The notes under the pieces are model-generated. The model did not search any database, had not been told where the DNA came from, and worked only from the letters and a program-made list of their open reading frames with translations. A DNA stretch of 64,000 nucleotides from Acinetobacter sp. GSS19. Its GTDB lineage: Bacteria; Pseudomonadota; Gammaproteobacteria; Pseudomonadales; Moraxellaceae. Position 1 is the first letter of the stretch. The number at the start of each line of letters is the position of its first letter. Location: positions 744,001 through 808,000 of the forward strand of contig NZ_CP117520.1 in assembly GCF_028621895.1 (NCBI RefSeq), read 5' to 3'. This document shows, piece after piece, positions 1 to 8,354 of this stretch. A program made the translations under genes and the position numbers.

Positions 1-425
1 ATGTCAATATGGCTTGGGATGTGCTGAATCAAGGCACCAAATATTCCATCGAGCAGGGTGCGCAATCGATTGTCGCAGCTCAGGCACGTTTGGGACAGAT
101 TCAGCGTGACATTGAAGAGCGTGCACGGACGGCCGAAATTGATATGTTCCAAAGTAAACAGAAAATGGACATCAGCAGTCAGCAGATTATCGCATCGCGT
201 GACGTGGTGATTGCCAATGAAAAACAATTCAAGATTGCGCGTAAAACACTGGTAGATGTACTGAACGCCTATAACGAACTGGCCACAGTTGAAATGGCGT
301 ATGTCAGTGCACAACACGATTTTCGTATGGCGGCACTGTCTTATTTACGTGCCAAGGCCCAGATTTCTGCATGGGCTCATGATCCGGCAACAACAGCATG
401 GTCACCACAGCCTGTTAGCCGCTAA
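1..425 (+). CDS. TolC-family outer membrane protein of a type I secretion system (3' end only)
   Basis: The frame is open from base 3 to a TAA at 423-425, so this is the C-terminal part (about 140 residues) of a gene that starts before the window. The visible protein is almost all amphipathic helix rich in Gln, Ala and Glu and contains the stretch RKTLVDVLNAYNELATVEMA, which is typical of the last periplasmic helices of TolC/LapE-type exporters. In this family three copies form an outer membrane channel joined to a periplasmic tunnel. The next two genes encode the ABC exporter and the HlyD-type adaptor, so this is almost certainly the outer membrane partner of that machine. The family call rests on helix pattern and context, because the N-terminal half and signal peptide are not visible. 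Confidence 0.85.
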   Translation, partial: VNMAWDVLNQGTKYSIEQGAQSIVAAQARLGQIQRDIEERARTAEIDMFQSKQKMDISSQQIIASRDVVIANEKQFKIARKTLVDVLNAYNELATVEMAYVSAQHDFRMAALSYLRAKAQISAWAHDPATTAWSPQPVSR

Positions 426-479
426 AGCGGTTGCACATGCTGTGCCTCAGCAAAAAAATAAAAATTGGGTAGAGACATC

Positions 480-2747
480 ATGAAATCCATTATTGAACAT
501 ATTGCACTGGTGACCCAGTTATTGGGTACGCCAGTTTCAGTGGCCACCCTGCTGGCACAAGTGACCCATGACCAAAATTTGCAGGTGAACTATCATGCGC
601 TGGGTGAGGTGCTGAAAACCCACGGTTTTGACAATACTTTAGTGCAACGAGACCTGCTGGATATCCCGTCATTGGCCATGCCGGTGGTGATTGTGCTGCA
701 TAATGAAGAAGCTGCGGTGGTAACCCGTATCGAAGGTCAGGGTGCCGAACGTTATTATGAAATTCAGCAAACCGATGGCTTAAAGCAACGTTTGTCCCAT
801 CAACAGCTCAGCGAACGTTATCTTGGTTACTGCTGGTTTATCAAACCCAAGTTGGCCAGTGATCTGCGTTCTGAATTGCCTGAATATCATTTACCCAAAG
901 CCTGGTTCTGGAAGGTCATTTGGCGATTTCGTTCATACTATTATCAGGTCATTCTGGCCACCTTTATTATCAACTTTTTGGCCTTAGTCAGTTCACTGTA
1001 TGTGATGAATGTTTATGATCGGGTCATTCCCAATAAATCCTATGAAACGCTCTGGGTACTCAGCATTGGGGTGATTCTGGCCATTACGTTTGAGTTCATT
1101 GCCAAAATGATCCGCGGTCATCTAACAGATTTGGCGGGTAAAAAAGCCGATCTGATTATCAGCTCGGCTATTTTTAGACGGGTGATGAGTCTGGATCTGG
1201 CAGAAAAACCAGCTTCCTCCGGTTCCTATGCGAATAACCTGCGCGAGTTTGAATCCGTTCGTGACTTTATGACCAGTGCCAGCCTCTTGGTCTTGGTGGA
1301 TTTGCCGTTCTTACTGCTGTTTATTACCGTCATCTGGCTGATCGCCGGAAAACTAGCACTGGTTCCGCTGATCCTGATTCCGATTGTGATGTTGGTCGGT
1401 TTCTTGGCACAAGGCCCATTGGCACGTTATATCAATGAATCCATGCGTGAAAGTTCACAACGCCAAGGTCTTGCAGTTGAAGCTATTGAAGGGATTGAAA
1501 CCCTGAAATCCAATAACGCTACCAGTTGGGCACAGGAAAAATGGGATTTTTATACCGCCAAAAATGCAGCGTCAGGCATTAAAACCCGAGACCTCAGCAA
1601 TTTTGTGGTGAATTTCTCGGTGGGTATGCAACAGCTCAACACCGTTATTCTGGTGATCGTCGGTACTTATCTGATTCACAGTCCGGATGCTAACAGTAAA
1701 ATCACCATGGGGGCATTGATTGCCGCAGTGATCTTGTCGGGGCGGGCCTTAGCACCATTGGCACAGATTGCGAGTCTGGCCATCCGTTTCCAGCAAGCCA
1801 AAGTCGGGATGCAGGGACTACAGAGTATTATTGACCGTAAAATTGAACGCCATCCTGATCGTCAATACATCAGTTTGGACCGTGTCGAGGGGGAACTGAA
1901 GTTTCAGAACGTCAGTTTTAAATACCAGCCTGATACGCCAGAAGTACTGCAAGCGTTGAATTTGCAGATTAAACCGGGTGAAAAAGTCGGCATCCTCGGC
2001 AAAATCGGCAGTGGTAAAACCACCACCCTGAAACTGGCGAGCGGTTTATTTGAACCGAGCCAAGGCAATGTCACCCTCGATGGGGTGGACTTGCGGCAAC
2101 TGGATCCGAATTACTTGCGCAATCAGGTGGCCATGCTGGGACAAGCTCCACGTCTGTTCCTGGGTAGCCTGCGTGAAAATCTGGATCTGGCACGTCAGGA
2201 TGGTTTCTCCACCGATCAGGATTTACTGAACGCATTAAAACGCTTTGGACTGGAAAGCATTATCCAGAACCATCCAAGAGGGCTGGATATGCCATTGGGT
2301 GAAGATGGTTTGGGACTATCCGGTGGGCAAAAACAGATTATTGCCTTAGCCCGTTTAACCTTAAGAAATCCGCGGGTGGTGTTGCTGGATGAACCGACCA
2401 CAGGTCTGGACCAGTTGACTGAGAAACGTGCACTAAGCGCTTTGCATCAGTGGTGTAAAAATAAAACCCTGCTGGTAGTGACGCATCGTACTCAGGTGCT
2501 GAGTATTGTGAGCCGGATTATTGTGATTGATCAAGGCAAAATTGTCATGGATGGTCCACGTGATGTGGTCCTGCAACAACTGGCACAAAATGAGCAGGCC
2601 GAACAACAGCGTGCACAACATGCAGCCAAAACCGCAAACCCTCCCCAGAGCGGCAGACGCACTGTAGTGGTGAAGCCGGAAGGTGTGACCGTTGAGCCCG
2701 CAGACGCTGCAGAAGCAACAGTGATGAATATGCCGCATCAGGCTTAA
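480..2747 (+). CDS. Type I secretion ABC exporter with inactive C39-like domain (LapB/RtxB type)
   Basis: This 755-residue protein is an inner membrane exporter that would use ATP to push a large unfolded protein, probably an RTX adhesin, through a TolC channel. Residues 1-130 look like a C39 peptidase fold but contain no catalytic Cys in the usual place, which fits the substrate-docking domain of LapB/HlyB rather than a peptidase. Membrane helices lie at about 150-440. The ATPase domain follows, with Walker A GKIGSGKTTT near 506, signature LSGGQKQ, Walker B VVLLDEPT and H-loop VVTHR. The start at ATG 480 is preferred to a TTG at 465. A long Gln/Ala/Pro-rich tail follows the ATPase. The substrate gene is not in the window. 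Confidence 0.93.
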   Translation: MKSIIEHIALVTQLLGTPVSVATLLAQVTHDQNLQVNYHALGEVLKTHGFDNTLVQRDLLDIPSLAMPVVIVLHNEEAAVVTRIEGQGAERYYEIQQTDGLKQRLSHQQLSERYLGYCWFIKPKLASDLRSELPEYHLPKAWFWKVIWRFRSYYYQVILATFIINFLALVSSLYVMNVYDRVIPNKSYETLWVLSIGVILAITFEFIAKMIRGHLTDLAGKKADLIISSAIFRRVMSLDLAEKPASSGSYANNLREFESVRDFMTSASLLVLVDLPFLLLFITVIWLIAGKLALVPLILIPIVMLVGFLAQGPLARYINESMRESSQRQGLAVEAIEGIETLKSNNATSWAQEKWDFYTAKNAASGIKTRDLSNFVVNFSVGMQQLNTVILVIVGTYLIHSPDANSKITMGALIAAVILSGRALAPLAQIASLAIRFQQAKVGMQGLQSIIDRKIERHPDRQYISLDRVEGELKFQNVSFKYQPDTPEVLQALNLQIKPGEKVGILGKIGSGKTTTLKLASGLFEPSQGNVTLDGVDLRQLDPNYLRNQVAMLGQAPRLFLGSLRENLDLARQDGFSTDQDLLNALKRFGLESIIQNHPRGLDMPLGEDGLGLSGGQKQIIALARLTLRNPRVVLLDEPTTGLDQLTEKRALSALHQWCKNKTLLVVTHRTQVLSIVSRIIVIDQGKIVMDGPRDVVLQQLAQNEQAEQQRAQHAAKTANPPQSGRRTVVVKPEGVTVEPADAAEATVMNMPHQA

Positions 2748-2800
2748 AAAATTCTCAGTGGTTGCAGACAGGTATAACGAACAGATTGTGAGTGTGAACT

Positions 2801-4039
2801 ATGAAGGATGATCAAACCCCGCCAGTGGAACAGATTCAGTCCAAAGACCTTAAACTGGTTAATGACCTGAACGCGGCTTTACAAAAAGAGAAGCACACCG
2901 GGCTATTCTGGGTCGTCAGTTTGCTGTTTGTCTTCCTGATTGTTTTTGTGATCTGGGCATACAACAGTACGGTTGAGGAAGTCACTCGAGGACAGGGCAG
3001 TGTCATTCCGACCAGCCGTGAACAGATCCTGCAAAGTCTGGATCCGGGAACCATCAAAGAAATGCTGGTCAAAGAAGGTGATGTGGTCGAAAAAGGCCAG
3101 ATCTTACTGCGTCTGGATGATACCCGGAGTTCCGCGGTTCTACGTGAAAGTGAAGCAAAAGTTGCCAATCTGGAAGCGATGGCTGCACGCTTACGTGCAG
3201 AATCTTATGGCACAGCCATTCAATTTCCTGCAGGGATTAGTGCCGACTTACAACGTCGTGAACGTGCTGCTTATGCCGCCCGTCGTCGTGCAGTTGATGA
3301 TGCGGTGTCTGGTTTGGCCCGAAGCAAAGCGATGCTTGACCGGGAAATAGGCATTACCGCCCCGATGGTAGCGGAAGGTGTGATGTCAGAAGTGGAACTA
3401 TTGCGCATGCGCCGACAATCCTCAGATCTTGCCCTGCAGATCAATGAAAAACGCAATCAGTATTCGGCAGATGCCAATAATGAGCTAGTACGGATCGAGT
3501 CAGAACTGGCACAAGCCAAAGAAAATATGGCCATGCGTGCCGATCCTGTCGACCGCAGTTTAATCCGGGCACCACTACGAGGCATTGTCAAAAATATCAA
3601 GATCAATACTGTCGGTGGCGTCGTTCAGGCAGGACAGGACATCATGGAAATTGTTCCATTGAATGACAAACTTCTGGTCGAAGCCTATATCCGTCCACAA
3701 GATGTTGCCTTTGTGCGTCCAGGTTTACCTGCCATTGTAAAGATCAGCGCTTATGACTATGCTTTATATGGCGGGCTTGAAGGAAAAGTCACACTCATCA
3801 GTCCAGATACCTTACGTGATAAGGCCCGGCCAAGTGAACTGAATCTAAATCCAGACGAAGCCTATTATCGGATTTTGGTGGAAACCAGTAAAAATTCACT
3901 AACCGATAAGAATGGTAAAACCATGCCAATTATTCCGGGCATGATTGCCAGTGTTGATGTGAAGACTGGAGAAAAAACCATCTTCCAATATCTGATCAAG
4001 CCGATTACCCGGATGAAGCAGGCATTGCAGGAGCGCTAA
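2801..4039 (+). CDS. HlyD-family periplasmic adaptor of type I secretion (LapC type)
   Basis: This 412-residue membrane fusion protein bridges the inner membrane ABC exporter and the outer membrane channel. It has a short cytosolic N-terminus, one membrane helix at about residues 35-57 (LFWVVSLLFVFLIVFVIWAY), a lipoyl half-motif (TIKEMLVKEGDVVEKGQILL), a long helical hairpin, and the second lipoyl half followed by beta-barrel segments (RAPLRGIVKNIKIN). The C-terminus (VDVKTGEKTIFQYLIKPI) is characteristic of type I secretion adaptors. It lies 53 bases after the exporter gene in the same direction, and a strong terminator follows, so it is the last gene of the operon. Confidence 0.95.
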   Translation: MKDDQTPPVEQIQSKDLKLVNDLNAALQKEKHTGLFWVVSLLFVFLIVFVIWAYNSTVEEVTRGQGSVIPTSREQILQSLDPGTIKEMLVKEGDVVEKGQILLRLDDTRSSAVLRESEAKVANLEAMAARLRAESYGTAIQFPAGISADLQRRERAAYAARRRAVDDAVSGLARSKAMLDREIGITAPMVAEGVMSEVELLRMRRQSSDLALQINEKRNQYSADANNELVRIESELAQAKENMAMRADPVDRSLIRAPLRGIVKNIKINTVGGVVQAGQDIMEIVPLNDKLLVEAYIRPQDVAFVRPGLPAIVKISAYDYALYGGLEGKVTLISPDTLRDKARPSELNLNPDEAYYRILVETSKNSLTDKNGKTMPIIPGMIASVDVKTGEKTIFQYLIKPITRMKQALQER

Positions 4040-4056
4040 CCCTTGTATACGTTAAT

Positions 4057-4083
4057 CCCCACTATCAAAAGTGGGGAGTTTTT
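4057..4083 (+). terminator. Rho-independent terminator after the type I secretion operon
   Basis: CCCCACT (4057-4063) and AGTGGGG (4070-4076) form a 7-bp stem with a 6-base loop, and TTTTT follows at 4079-4083. It lies 18 bases after the adaptor stop codon. Confidence 0.85.
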
Positions 4084-4224
4084 AGCTAGTCATAGACGTA
4101 AGAGAGCAATCTGAAATTGTTTCCCTGTCACGAAGAAAACGAAAATTTAGATAGTTCAGAGCAATTAATAAATGAATATAAGTCACAGGCTCTTTGATTT
4201 TCGTGGTGAAAATATTGGTATATG

Positions 4225-4255
4225 AATTAAAGTACGTCAATGGTGTACTTTAATT
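4225..4255. repeat. Perfect 11-bp inverted repeat between convergent genes
   Basis: AATTAAAGTAC (4225-4235) and GTACTTTAATT (4245-4255) are perfectly complementary and separated by 9 bases. There is no T-run on either side, so it is not a standard terminator. It sits between two terminators in the space between the convergent adaptor and cyclase genes. Its role is unknown; it could be a protein-binding palindrome or a processed hairpin. Confidence 0.6.
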
Positions 4256-4271
4256 CCGGCAGTTTTAACAC

Positions 4272-4298
4272 AAAAAATGAGAGCCTTAAGCTCTCATT
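4272..4298 (-). terminator. Rho-independent terminator of the diguanylate cyclase gene
   Basis: AATGAGAGC (4276-4284) pairs with GCTCTCATT (4290-4298) around a 5-base loop. On the minus strand the stem is followed by a T-run (A-run at 4272-4277 on the plus strand). It is 39 bases beyond the cyclase stop. Confidence 0.8.
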
Positions 4299-4336
4299 AA
4301 TTATCTCTTTGATTTAACTAAAAAATGCGTAGAAAA

Positions 4337-5950
4337 TTAGGGGTGATCGGTATACCGAATACAATTACGACCCTCAAGCTTAGCACGATATAAATTATGA
4401 TCTGCTTCCTTCAAGACGTGTTTAATATCTGTTGACGTATCGGAAGACCGGAATGAAAGACCAATAGAAACTGTGATTGGTCCTATGCCATTCACCAGTG
4501 TCGTGGTCAGTCTTTGTTGTAAACGTTCTGCGCTTAAGTAAGCTTGCTGTATATCTATTCTCGGGGTGATCACAATAAACTCTTCCCCACCGACTCGACA
4601 GCAAATATCATCCTCACGGAAATTTTCCTTGATTATTTGTGCCAGCTTTTGCAAAACCAAATCACCTTGATCATGGCCATAGTGATCATTAATTTTTTTG
4701 AAAAAGTCGATATCAATTGCGATGACCGAGAAGCGGGTTTGTTGCTTCAGCAATTCATTAGTAAACAGATCCATCCCACGTCGATTATATAGCCCGGTTA
4801 AAGGGTCTGTATTGACATGGAAATTGAGTTCAGTCACTTTTTCATTGAAATTTTTGGTACTCAGCAACAGGGACAGTTTAAATTTATAGACTTCGTAATA
4901 CCATGGATTCACCTGTTCAATTTGAGCAATCGCATCTGGACTATTCAGATTACCTGCTGTCTTTGCCAGGCTATGTAAAGGTGCGGAGATAAAACGAGAT
5001 AATCGCCAAACAATAAAAAAAACTAAAAGATAAAAGAGGAAAATACCAATGCCAACTTTATATAAAATAGAGCGTGCTTGAGCCAATAAAGACTCGGTCG
5101 GTTGTTGAGAAACCACGATCCAGTTAGTAGAAGGAACGCGTGCGAAACCAGCCAGATTATCAATTCCTCGGCTGTTAATCAGACGAATTTTTCCGGAACT
5201 GGTCTGATTCATAAAAGCTAAGCCCGTATTATTAACTACGGTTTCTCCAATTCTTGCTCGTTCAGGATGAAAAATGATCCTATTGTTATTATCTATGACA
5301 TACATATAGCCATCCTTATAGCTATATTTAATTGTGAGCAACTCACTAATAATATTATTCTTTTTTAAATAAATAGAACCGGTGACAAAACCAAGATACT
5401 TCCTATTCTGATCAAAAATTGGTTGAGTCATCAGTACAATCAGGTTTTTAGTTGCAGAATAATAGGGTGGAGAAATATAAGTTTTTTGGACCTTTAAGGA
5501 TTCCTCTACCCCTAGAGTGTGCAAGACCATATTCTTTTTAAGAGTCAGGCTTGGGGGGGCAACTTCTTTAATTTTTCCTTGATGATCAAAAACTAAAACA
5601 CTATTAAATTGTGATGACTGATTTTTCAGACGTGCAACTTCAGCTTGCAAAACAGCTTGATTATCGAAATTCTTTCCTAAAATGTTGGCACTATAGGCGA
5701 GCTGATCCAGCATAATCTTAAACTGCTGATCAGCATTAAGTGAAACTTTATGAGCATAATCATAGTTAAGTGATAAAGAATTCTCGATCAGCTGTTTTTT
5801 CTGAATGTAGTAACTCACGGCCAGTGAGATCAGAAATAAGCTGGCAACACTGAATATAACGAGATATAAAATTAAGGTTCTAAGATTAATCTTTAGCGAA
5901 TCATTGTACTGACGGTGAAAAGCATGAATAAAATATTTGACCTTAGACAT
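4337..5950 (-). CDS. Membrane-bound diguanylate cyclase with periplasmic sensor domain
   Basis: This 537-residue protein makes cyclic di-GMP from two GTP. Two membrane helices (about 27-47 and 297-320) flank a periplasmic region of about 250 residues that resembles a double Cache sensor. The C-terminal GGDEF domain carries the active-site motif GGEEF near residue 453. The inhibitory I-site RxxD (REDD) lies five residues before it, so product feedback is likely. No EAL domain is present. The gene stands alone and runs towards the type I secretion operon. Systems that export LapA-type adhesins are commonly controlled by c-di-GMP, so a functional link is possible but is inference. The ligand of the sensor domain cannot be read from sequence. 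Confidence 0.93.
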   Translation of the reverse strand: MSKVKYFIHAFHRQYNDSLKINLRTLILYLVIFSVASLFLISLAVSYYIQKKQLIENSLSLNYDYAHKVSLNADQQFKIMLDQLAYSANILGKNFDNQAVLQAEVARLKNQSSQFNSVLVFDHQGKIKEVAPPSLTLKKNMVLHTLGVEESLKVQKTYISPPYYSATKNLIVLMTQPIFDQNRKYLGFVTGSIYLKKNNIISELLTIKYSYKDGYMYVIDNNNRIIFHPERARIGETVVNNTGLAFMNQTSSGKIRLINSRGIDNLAGFARVPSTNWIVVSQQPTESLLAQARSILYKVGIGIFLFYLLVFFIVWRLSRFISAPLHSLAKTAGNLNSPDAIAQIEQVNPWYYEVYKFKLSLLLSTKNFNEKVTELNFHVNTDPLTGLYNRRGMDLFTNELLKQQTRFSVIAIDIDFFKKINDHYGHDQGDLVLQKLAQIIKENFREDDICCRVGGEEFIVITPRIDIQQAYLSAERLQQRLTTTLVNGIGPITVSIGLSFRSSDTSTDIKHVLKEADHNLYRAKLEGRNCIRYTDHP

Positions 5951-6469
5951 ATTGTTGTCTATTCCGCGCCCCGATAAAAAGAAAAATTAGACTTTATTGC
6001 TAAACAAGCATAAGTCATTAAAATAATTGTGTTTCGTTTCTCATATTACAATATAAGTGCGCTTTGTATAGGATTATTTACCGCTTCAGGGTAATCCCTC
6101 GCTAAAAATAATAGGATCTAAAAACAGTAGAATTTTTTCTTAAGCTATAAAACTCGGTGAGGATAAGACAGGGCAGTATTAATGTAATGGTCTGGAAAAA
6201 CTGATCATGCTCTAAGATCCAGTGGGCAGGGGAAATTTATTCGTGGGCTTGCGAGTCTCTATCAATGATTTTATTGTCTTGAGTGAATGGGAGTGAGCCT
6301 AAAACATTTTAGTTAATTTAACTTTTTTCCATATCATGAATTTATTTTAATAACAGTATTAAACTGCATTAAGCAACTTTTGAAGTTATACATGGAGTAT
6401 AAAAAAGCTTGAAAATTAGATTGGAGTGGAATATGGAAGTTTTTATTATATTGTTGACATTAAAAGCTA
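5951..6469. other. Intergenic stretch without a recognised gene
   Basis: These 519 AT-rich bases lie between the start of the diguanylate cyclase gene and the 3' end of 6S RNA. No open frame with a plausible start and ribosome site, RNA gene or long repeat was recognised. The part next to 5950 should hold the cyclase promoter. A T-run just below 6475 on the minus strand serves as the 6S RNA terminator tail. Confidence 0.6.
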
Positions 6470-6656
6470 AAAAATGCTCCGAAGATGCCGCTGCATGTCG
6501 TTACCCTTGAACCCTAAAGTTCAAGGTGGAGGCGACGCATACTTGCTGGGTTTCCTACTCGGGGTAGGCATACGCTCTAAATATGCAGAACGCCATCCTA
6601 AAGTGATGATATCGGCTCAGGGGAATCAGACCCGCTGGCGAACATCTCAGAGACAA
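6470..6656 (-). ncRNA. ssrS: 6S RNA
   Basis: Read on the minus strand, this segment contains landmarks shared with E. coli 6S RNA: CTCTGAGATGTTCGC near the 5' end, CCCCTGAGCCGATAT about 30 bases later, CACCTTGAAC then GGGTTCAAGGGTAACG near the 3' side, and GCGGCATCTTCGGAG at the 3' end, which pairs with the 5' end. 6S RNA mimics an open promoter and binds sigma-70 RNA polymerase in stationary phase. The position directly downstream of zapA on the same strand is the E. coli arrangement. The 5' end is estimated from the promoter and the 3' end from the T-run at about 6469-6474; both may be off by a few bases. Confidence 0.93.
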
Positions 6657-6660
6657 CTTT

Positions 6661-6688
6661 AGTATAACCCATCTTGCTACGATGGCAA
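6661..6688 (-). promoter_or_regulatory. Probable sigma-70 promoter of 6S RNA
   Basis: On the minus strand TTGCCA (6683-6688) and TATACT (6661-6666) are separated by 16 bases. They lie at the right distance upstream of the 6S RNA 5' end. This would allow transcription independent of zapA. Confidence 0.6.
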
Positions 6689-6758
6689 TGCTCTCGCGGC
6701 TGGATATGTAAACTTAGGTGACAACTGTTGCTGCTTTAAACAGAATGATTCAATTCAT

Positions 6759-7043
6759 TCAGACCAAGCTTTCTACATCTTCTAAAATCGCGTCGAGAAG
6801 GCGTTCACAGTGTGCATATTCCTGTAGCGATTTATTGAGACTCAAAACTTCCTGCATTAATTCAAGTGCGACCATAATCACCAATTTGTTATGCTCAACA
6901 CGTGGAGCTTTACGGCGGAATTCATGAAATTTTTCATTTAACAGGGCAGCCGCACGCTCTAGGTCTGCCTGTTCATCTGCAGTTGTTGCAACACGGAAAA
7001 TCTGTTCAATCAGGCGTAGCTCAACGGTGACTTGTTCACTCAT
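6759..7043 (-). CDS. zapA: Cell division protein ZapA
   Basis: This 94-residue protein begins MSEQVTVELRLIEQIFRV and continues with a globular domain and a C-terminal coiled coil. That matches ZapA, which binds FtsZ filaments in the cytosol and bundles them into the division ring. Its ATG overlaps the TGA of the coiled-coil gene upstream (ATGA overlap), so the two are probably translationally coupled. 6S RNA follows about 100 bases downstream. Length and gene order agree with the family. Confidence 0.92.
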   Translation of the reverse strand: MSEQVTVELRLIEQIFRVATTADEQADLERAAALLNEKFHEFRRKAPRVEHNKLVIMVALELMQEVLSLNKSLQEYAHCERLLDAILEDVESLV

Positions 7044-7597
7044 GATTCAACCTCTTCATTAACTTCTGTCGGGTGAGCAAGTTGCTGAATTTCTTGCGCG
7101 TTCTGATCCTGTGTGGTGCCAAGAATCGCCAAACGTTGGATAATCGCTTCTACTTTTGCACGTGCATGTTCATTTTTAAGCCGCAAACGTTCCCGATCCT
7201 GTTGCAGCTCCTGAATTTCCTGTTGACTCCGTCGTTGTTCATTTTGCAACTTTTCTTTTACAACGCGCAGTTCGTTACGTTCAGCTAAAATTTCCTGAAA
7301 ACGGTTTTTTAAGTCGGTACTGCTTTTTTCAAGACGTCCATAACGTTCAGCCAAAGCGGTAGCATCTTGGTTAAGCTGATGATACTGGCTTTGTAAAGCT
7401 GACAGTTGCTCGGTCAGATTATCAATTTCTTCTTGTTTCTGGGTGATCAGACCATTCTTATGCACCACTTGCGCATGATGCTGTTCATCTGCCTGCGCTT
7501 TGTCGTGAATCAAAGCCTGATTTTCATTTTGGTAATCCGCTAAACGCGTTTTTAAAACGCCAATATGCGCTTGTAGACGCTGTAATTCTTCTAACAT
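7040..7597 (-). CDS. Coiled-coil protein encoded upstream of zapA
   Basis: Starting at the ATG at 7597, this gives 185 residues, nearly all heptad-rich coiled coil (for example LEELQRLQAHIGVLKTRLAD, then long Glu/Gln/Arg/Leu runs to about residue 160). The last 25 residues are less regular. The frame stays open upstream to 7822, but that extension lies inside ygfB on the other strand, so the 7597 start is chosen. No enzyme motif is seen. In many gammaproteobacteria a much shorter coiled-coil protein occupies this place before zapA. A role as a ZapB-like division partner is plausible from position and shape only. The gene shares a 64-bp divergent promoter region with ygfB. Confidence 0.75.
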   Translation of the reverse strand: MLEELQRLQAHIGVLKTRLADYQNENQALIHDKAQADEQHHAQVVHKNGLITQKQEEIDNLTEQLSALQSQYHQLNQDATALAERYGRLEKSSTDLKNRFQEILAERNELRVVKEKLQNEQRRSQQEIQELQQDRERLRLKNEHARAKVEAIIQRLAILGTTQDQNAQEIQQLAHPTEVNEEVES

Positions 7598-7661
7598 AAC
7601 GTGGTCGCACAGTGTTGCAAACAAAGGTAATATATACGCAGTATAGAGATTGGATAAGCGA

Positions 7662-8294
7662 ATGCAAGACGATATTTCAGGTTGGTCAGAATGGCACCGC
7701 AATTTTGTAGGCATTGAAGAAATTTCAAGCCCGAGTGAGTTACACGGGCTGTTGACCGGTATAGTTTGTGTTACACAGGCACCAAGTCGTGAAGAGTGGA
7801 TCCAGATTTTATCCACCCTCAATGTGCCGGAATTACAAGATGATGCCCTGGTGATTTTGACGGATGAAGCTGATGATGTAGCGCATGCCTTGACAGAGGA
7901 TGAACTGGACTATTTACCACTCTTACCTGATGACGATCACGTTTTGGCAGATCGTGTACAAGCCCTTGCGGATTGGTGTGCGGGTGTCGTGTTAGGTTTT
8001 GGTTTGGCATCGGGACATATCCGTGCTGATGAAATGGAACTGATTGAACATTTGCAAGATGTGGCGGCCGTCGAGTTTGAAGATTCAGACGATGATGAGG
8101 AAGGTGAAATTAGCTATCAAGAACTGTATGAATTTGTACGCTTGATTCCTGTGAGTTTATCGATTGGACGCAAGAAAATCAGTGTTGCTGAAAGTTCCTT
8201 GTTGCAAAACTTCCATGCGAAAGCAAAAAAGGGCCAAACAGCCTCTGAAAGCAATAGCGTTGTCGAAATGTTTACCCCGCACCGTCCGAGTTAA
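7662..8294 (+). CDS. ygfB: YgfB/UPF0149-family protein
   Basis: This 210-residue acidic protein belongs to the YgfB family by its pattern SELHGLLTGIVC near the N-terminus and WCAGVVLGFGLA in the middle, and by its place just before pepP-ubiH-ubiI. ATG 7662 is used rather than an in-frame TTG at 7650. In Pseudomonas aeruginosa YgfB is reported to modulate AlpA-linked expression of ampDh3 and so beta-lactam resistance. Whether that holds here cannot be judged. The C-terminal 50 residues after the conserved core (GRKKISVAESS onward) are less familiar. Confidence 0.85.
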   Translation: MQDDISGWSEWHRNFVGIEEISSPSELHGLLTGIVCVTQAPSREEWIQILSTLNVPELQDDALVILTDEADDVAHALTEDELDYLPLLPDDDHVLADRVQALADWCAGVVLGFGLASGHIRADEMELIEHLQDVAAVEFEDSDDDEEGEISYQELYEFVRLIPVSLSIGRKKISVAESSLLQNFHAKAKKGQTASESNSVVEMFTPHRPS

Positions 8295-8354
8295 TCGGAC
8301 GCGTTGCGTCAATTTTTTTCTTTATCACCTTGCCGATTAAAAATAAGAGCCATC

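Noticed and set aside
6474..6662. Open frame of 62 residues on the plus strand
   Set aside because: It lies exactly over the 6S RNA gene on the other strand and lacks a ribosome site.
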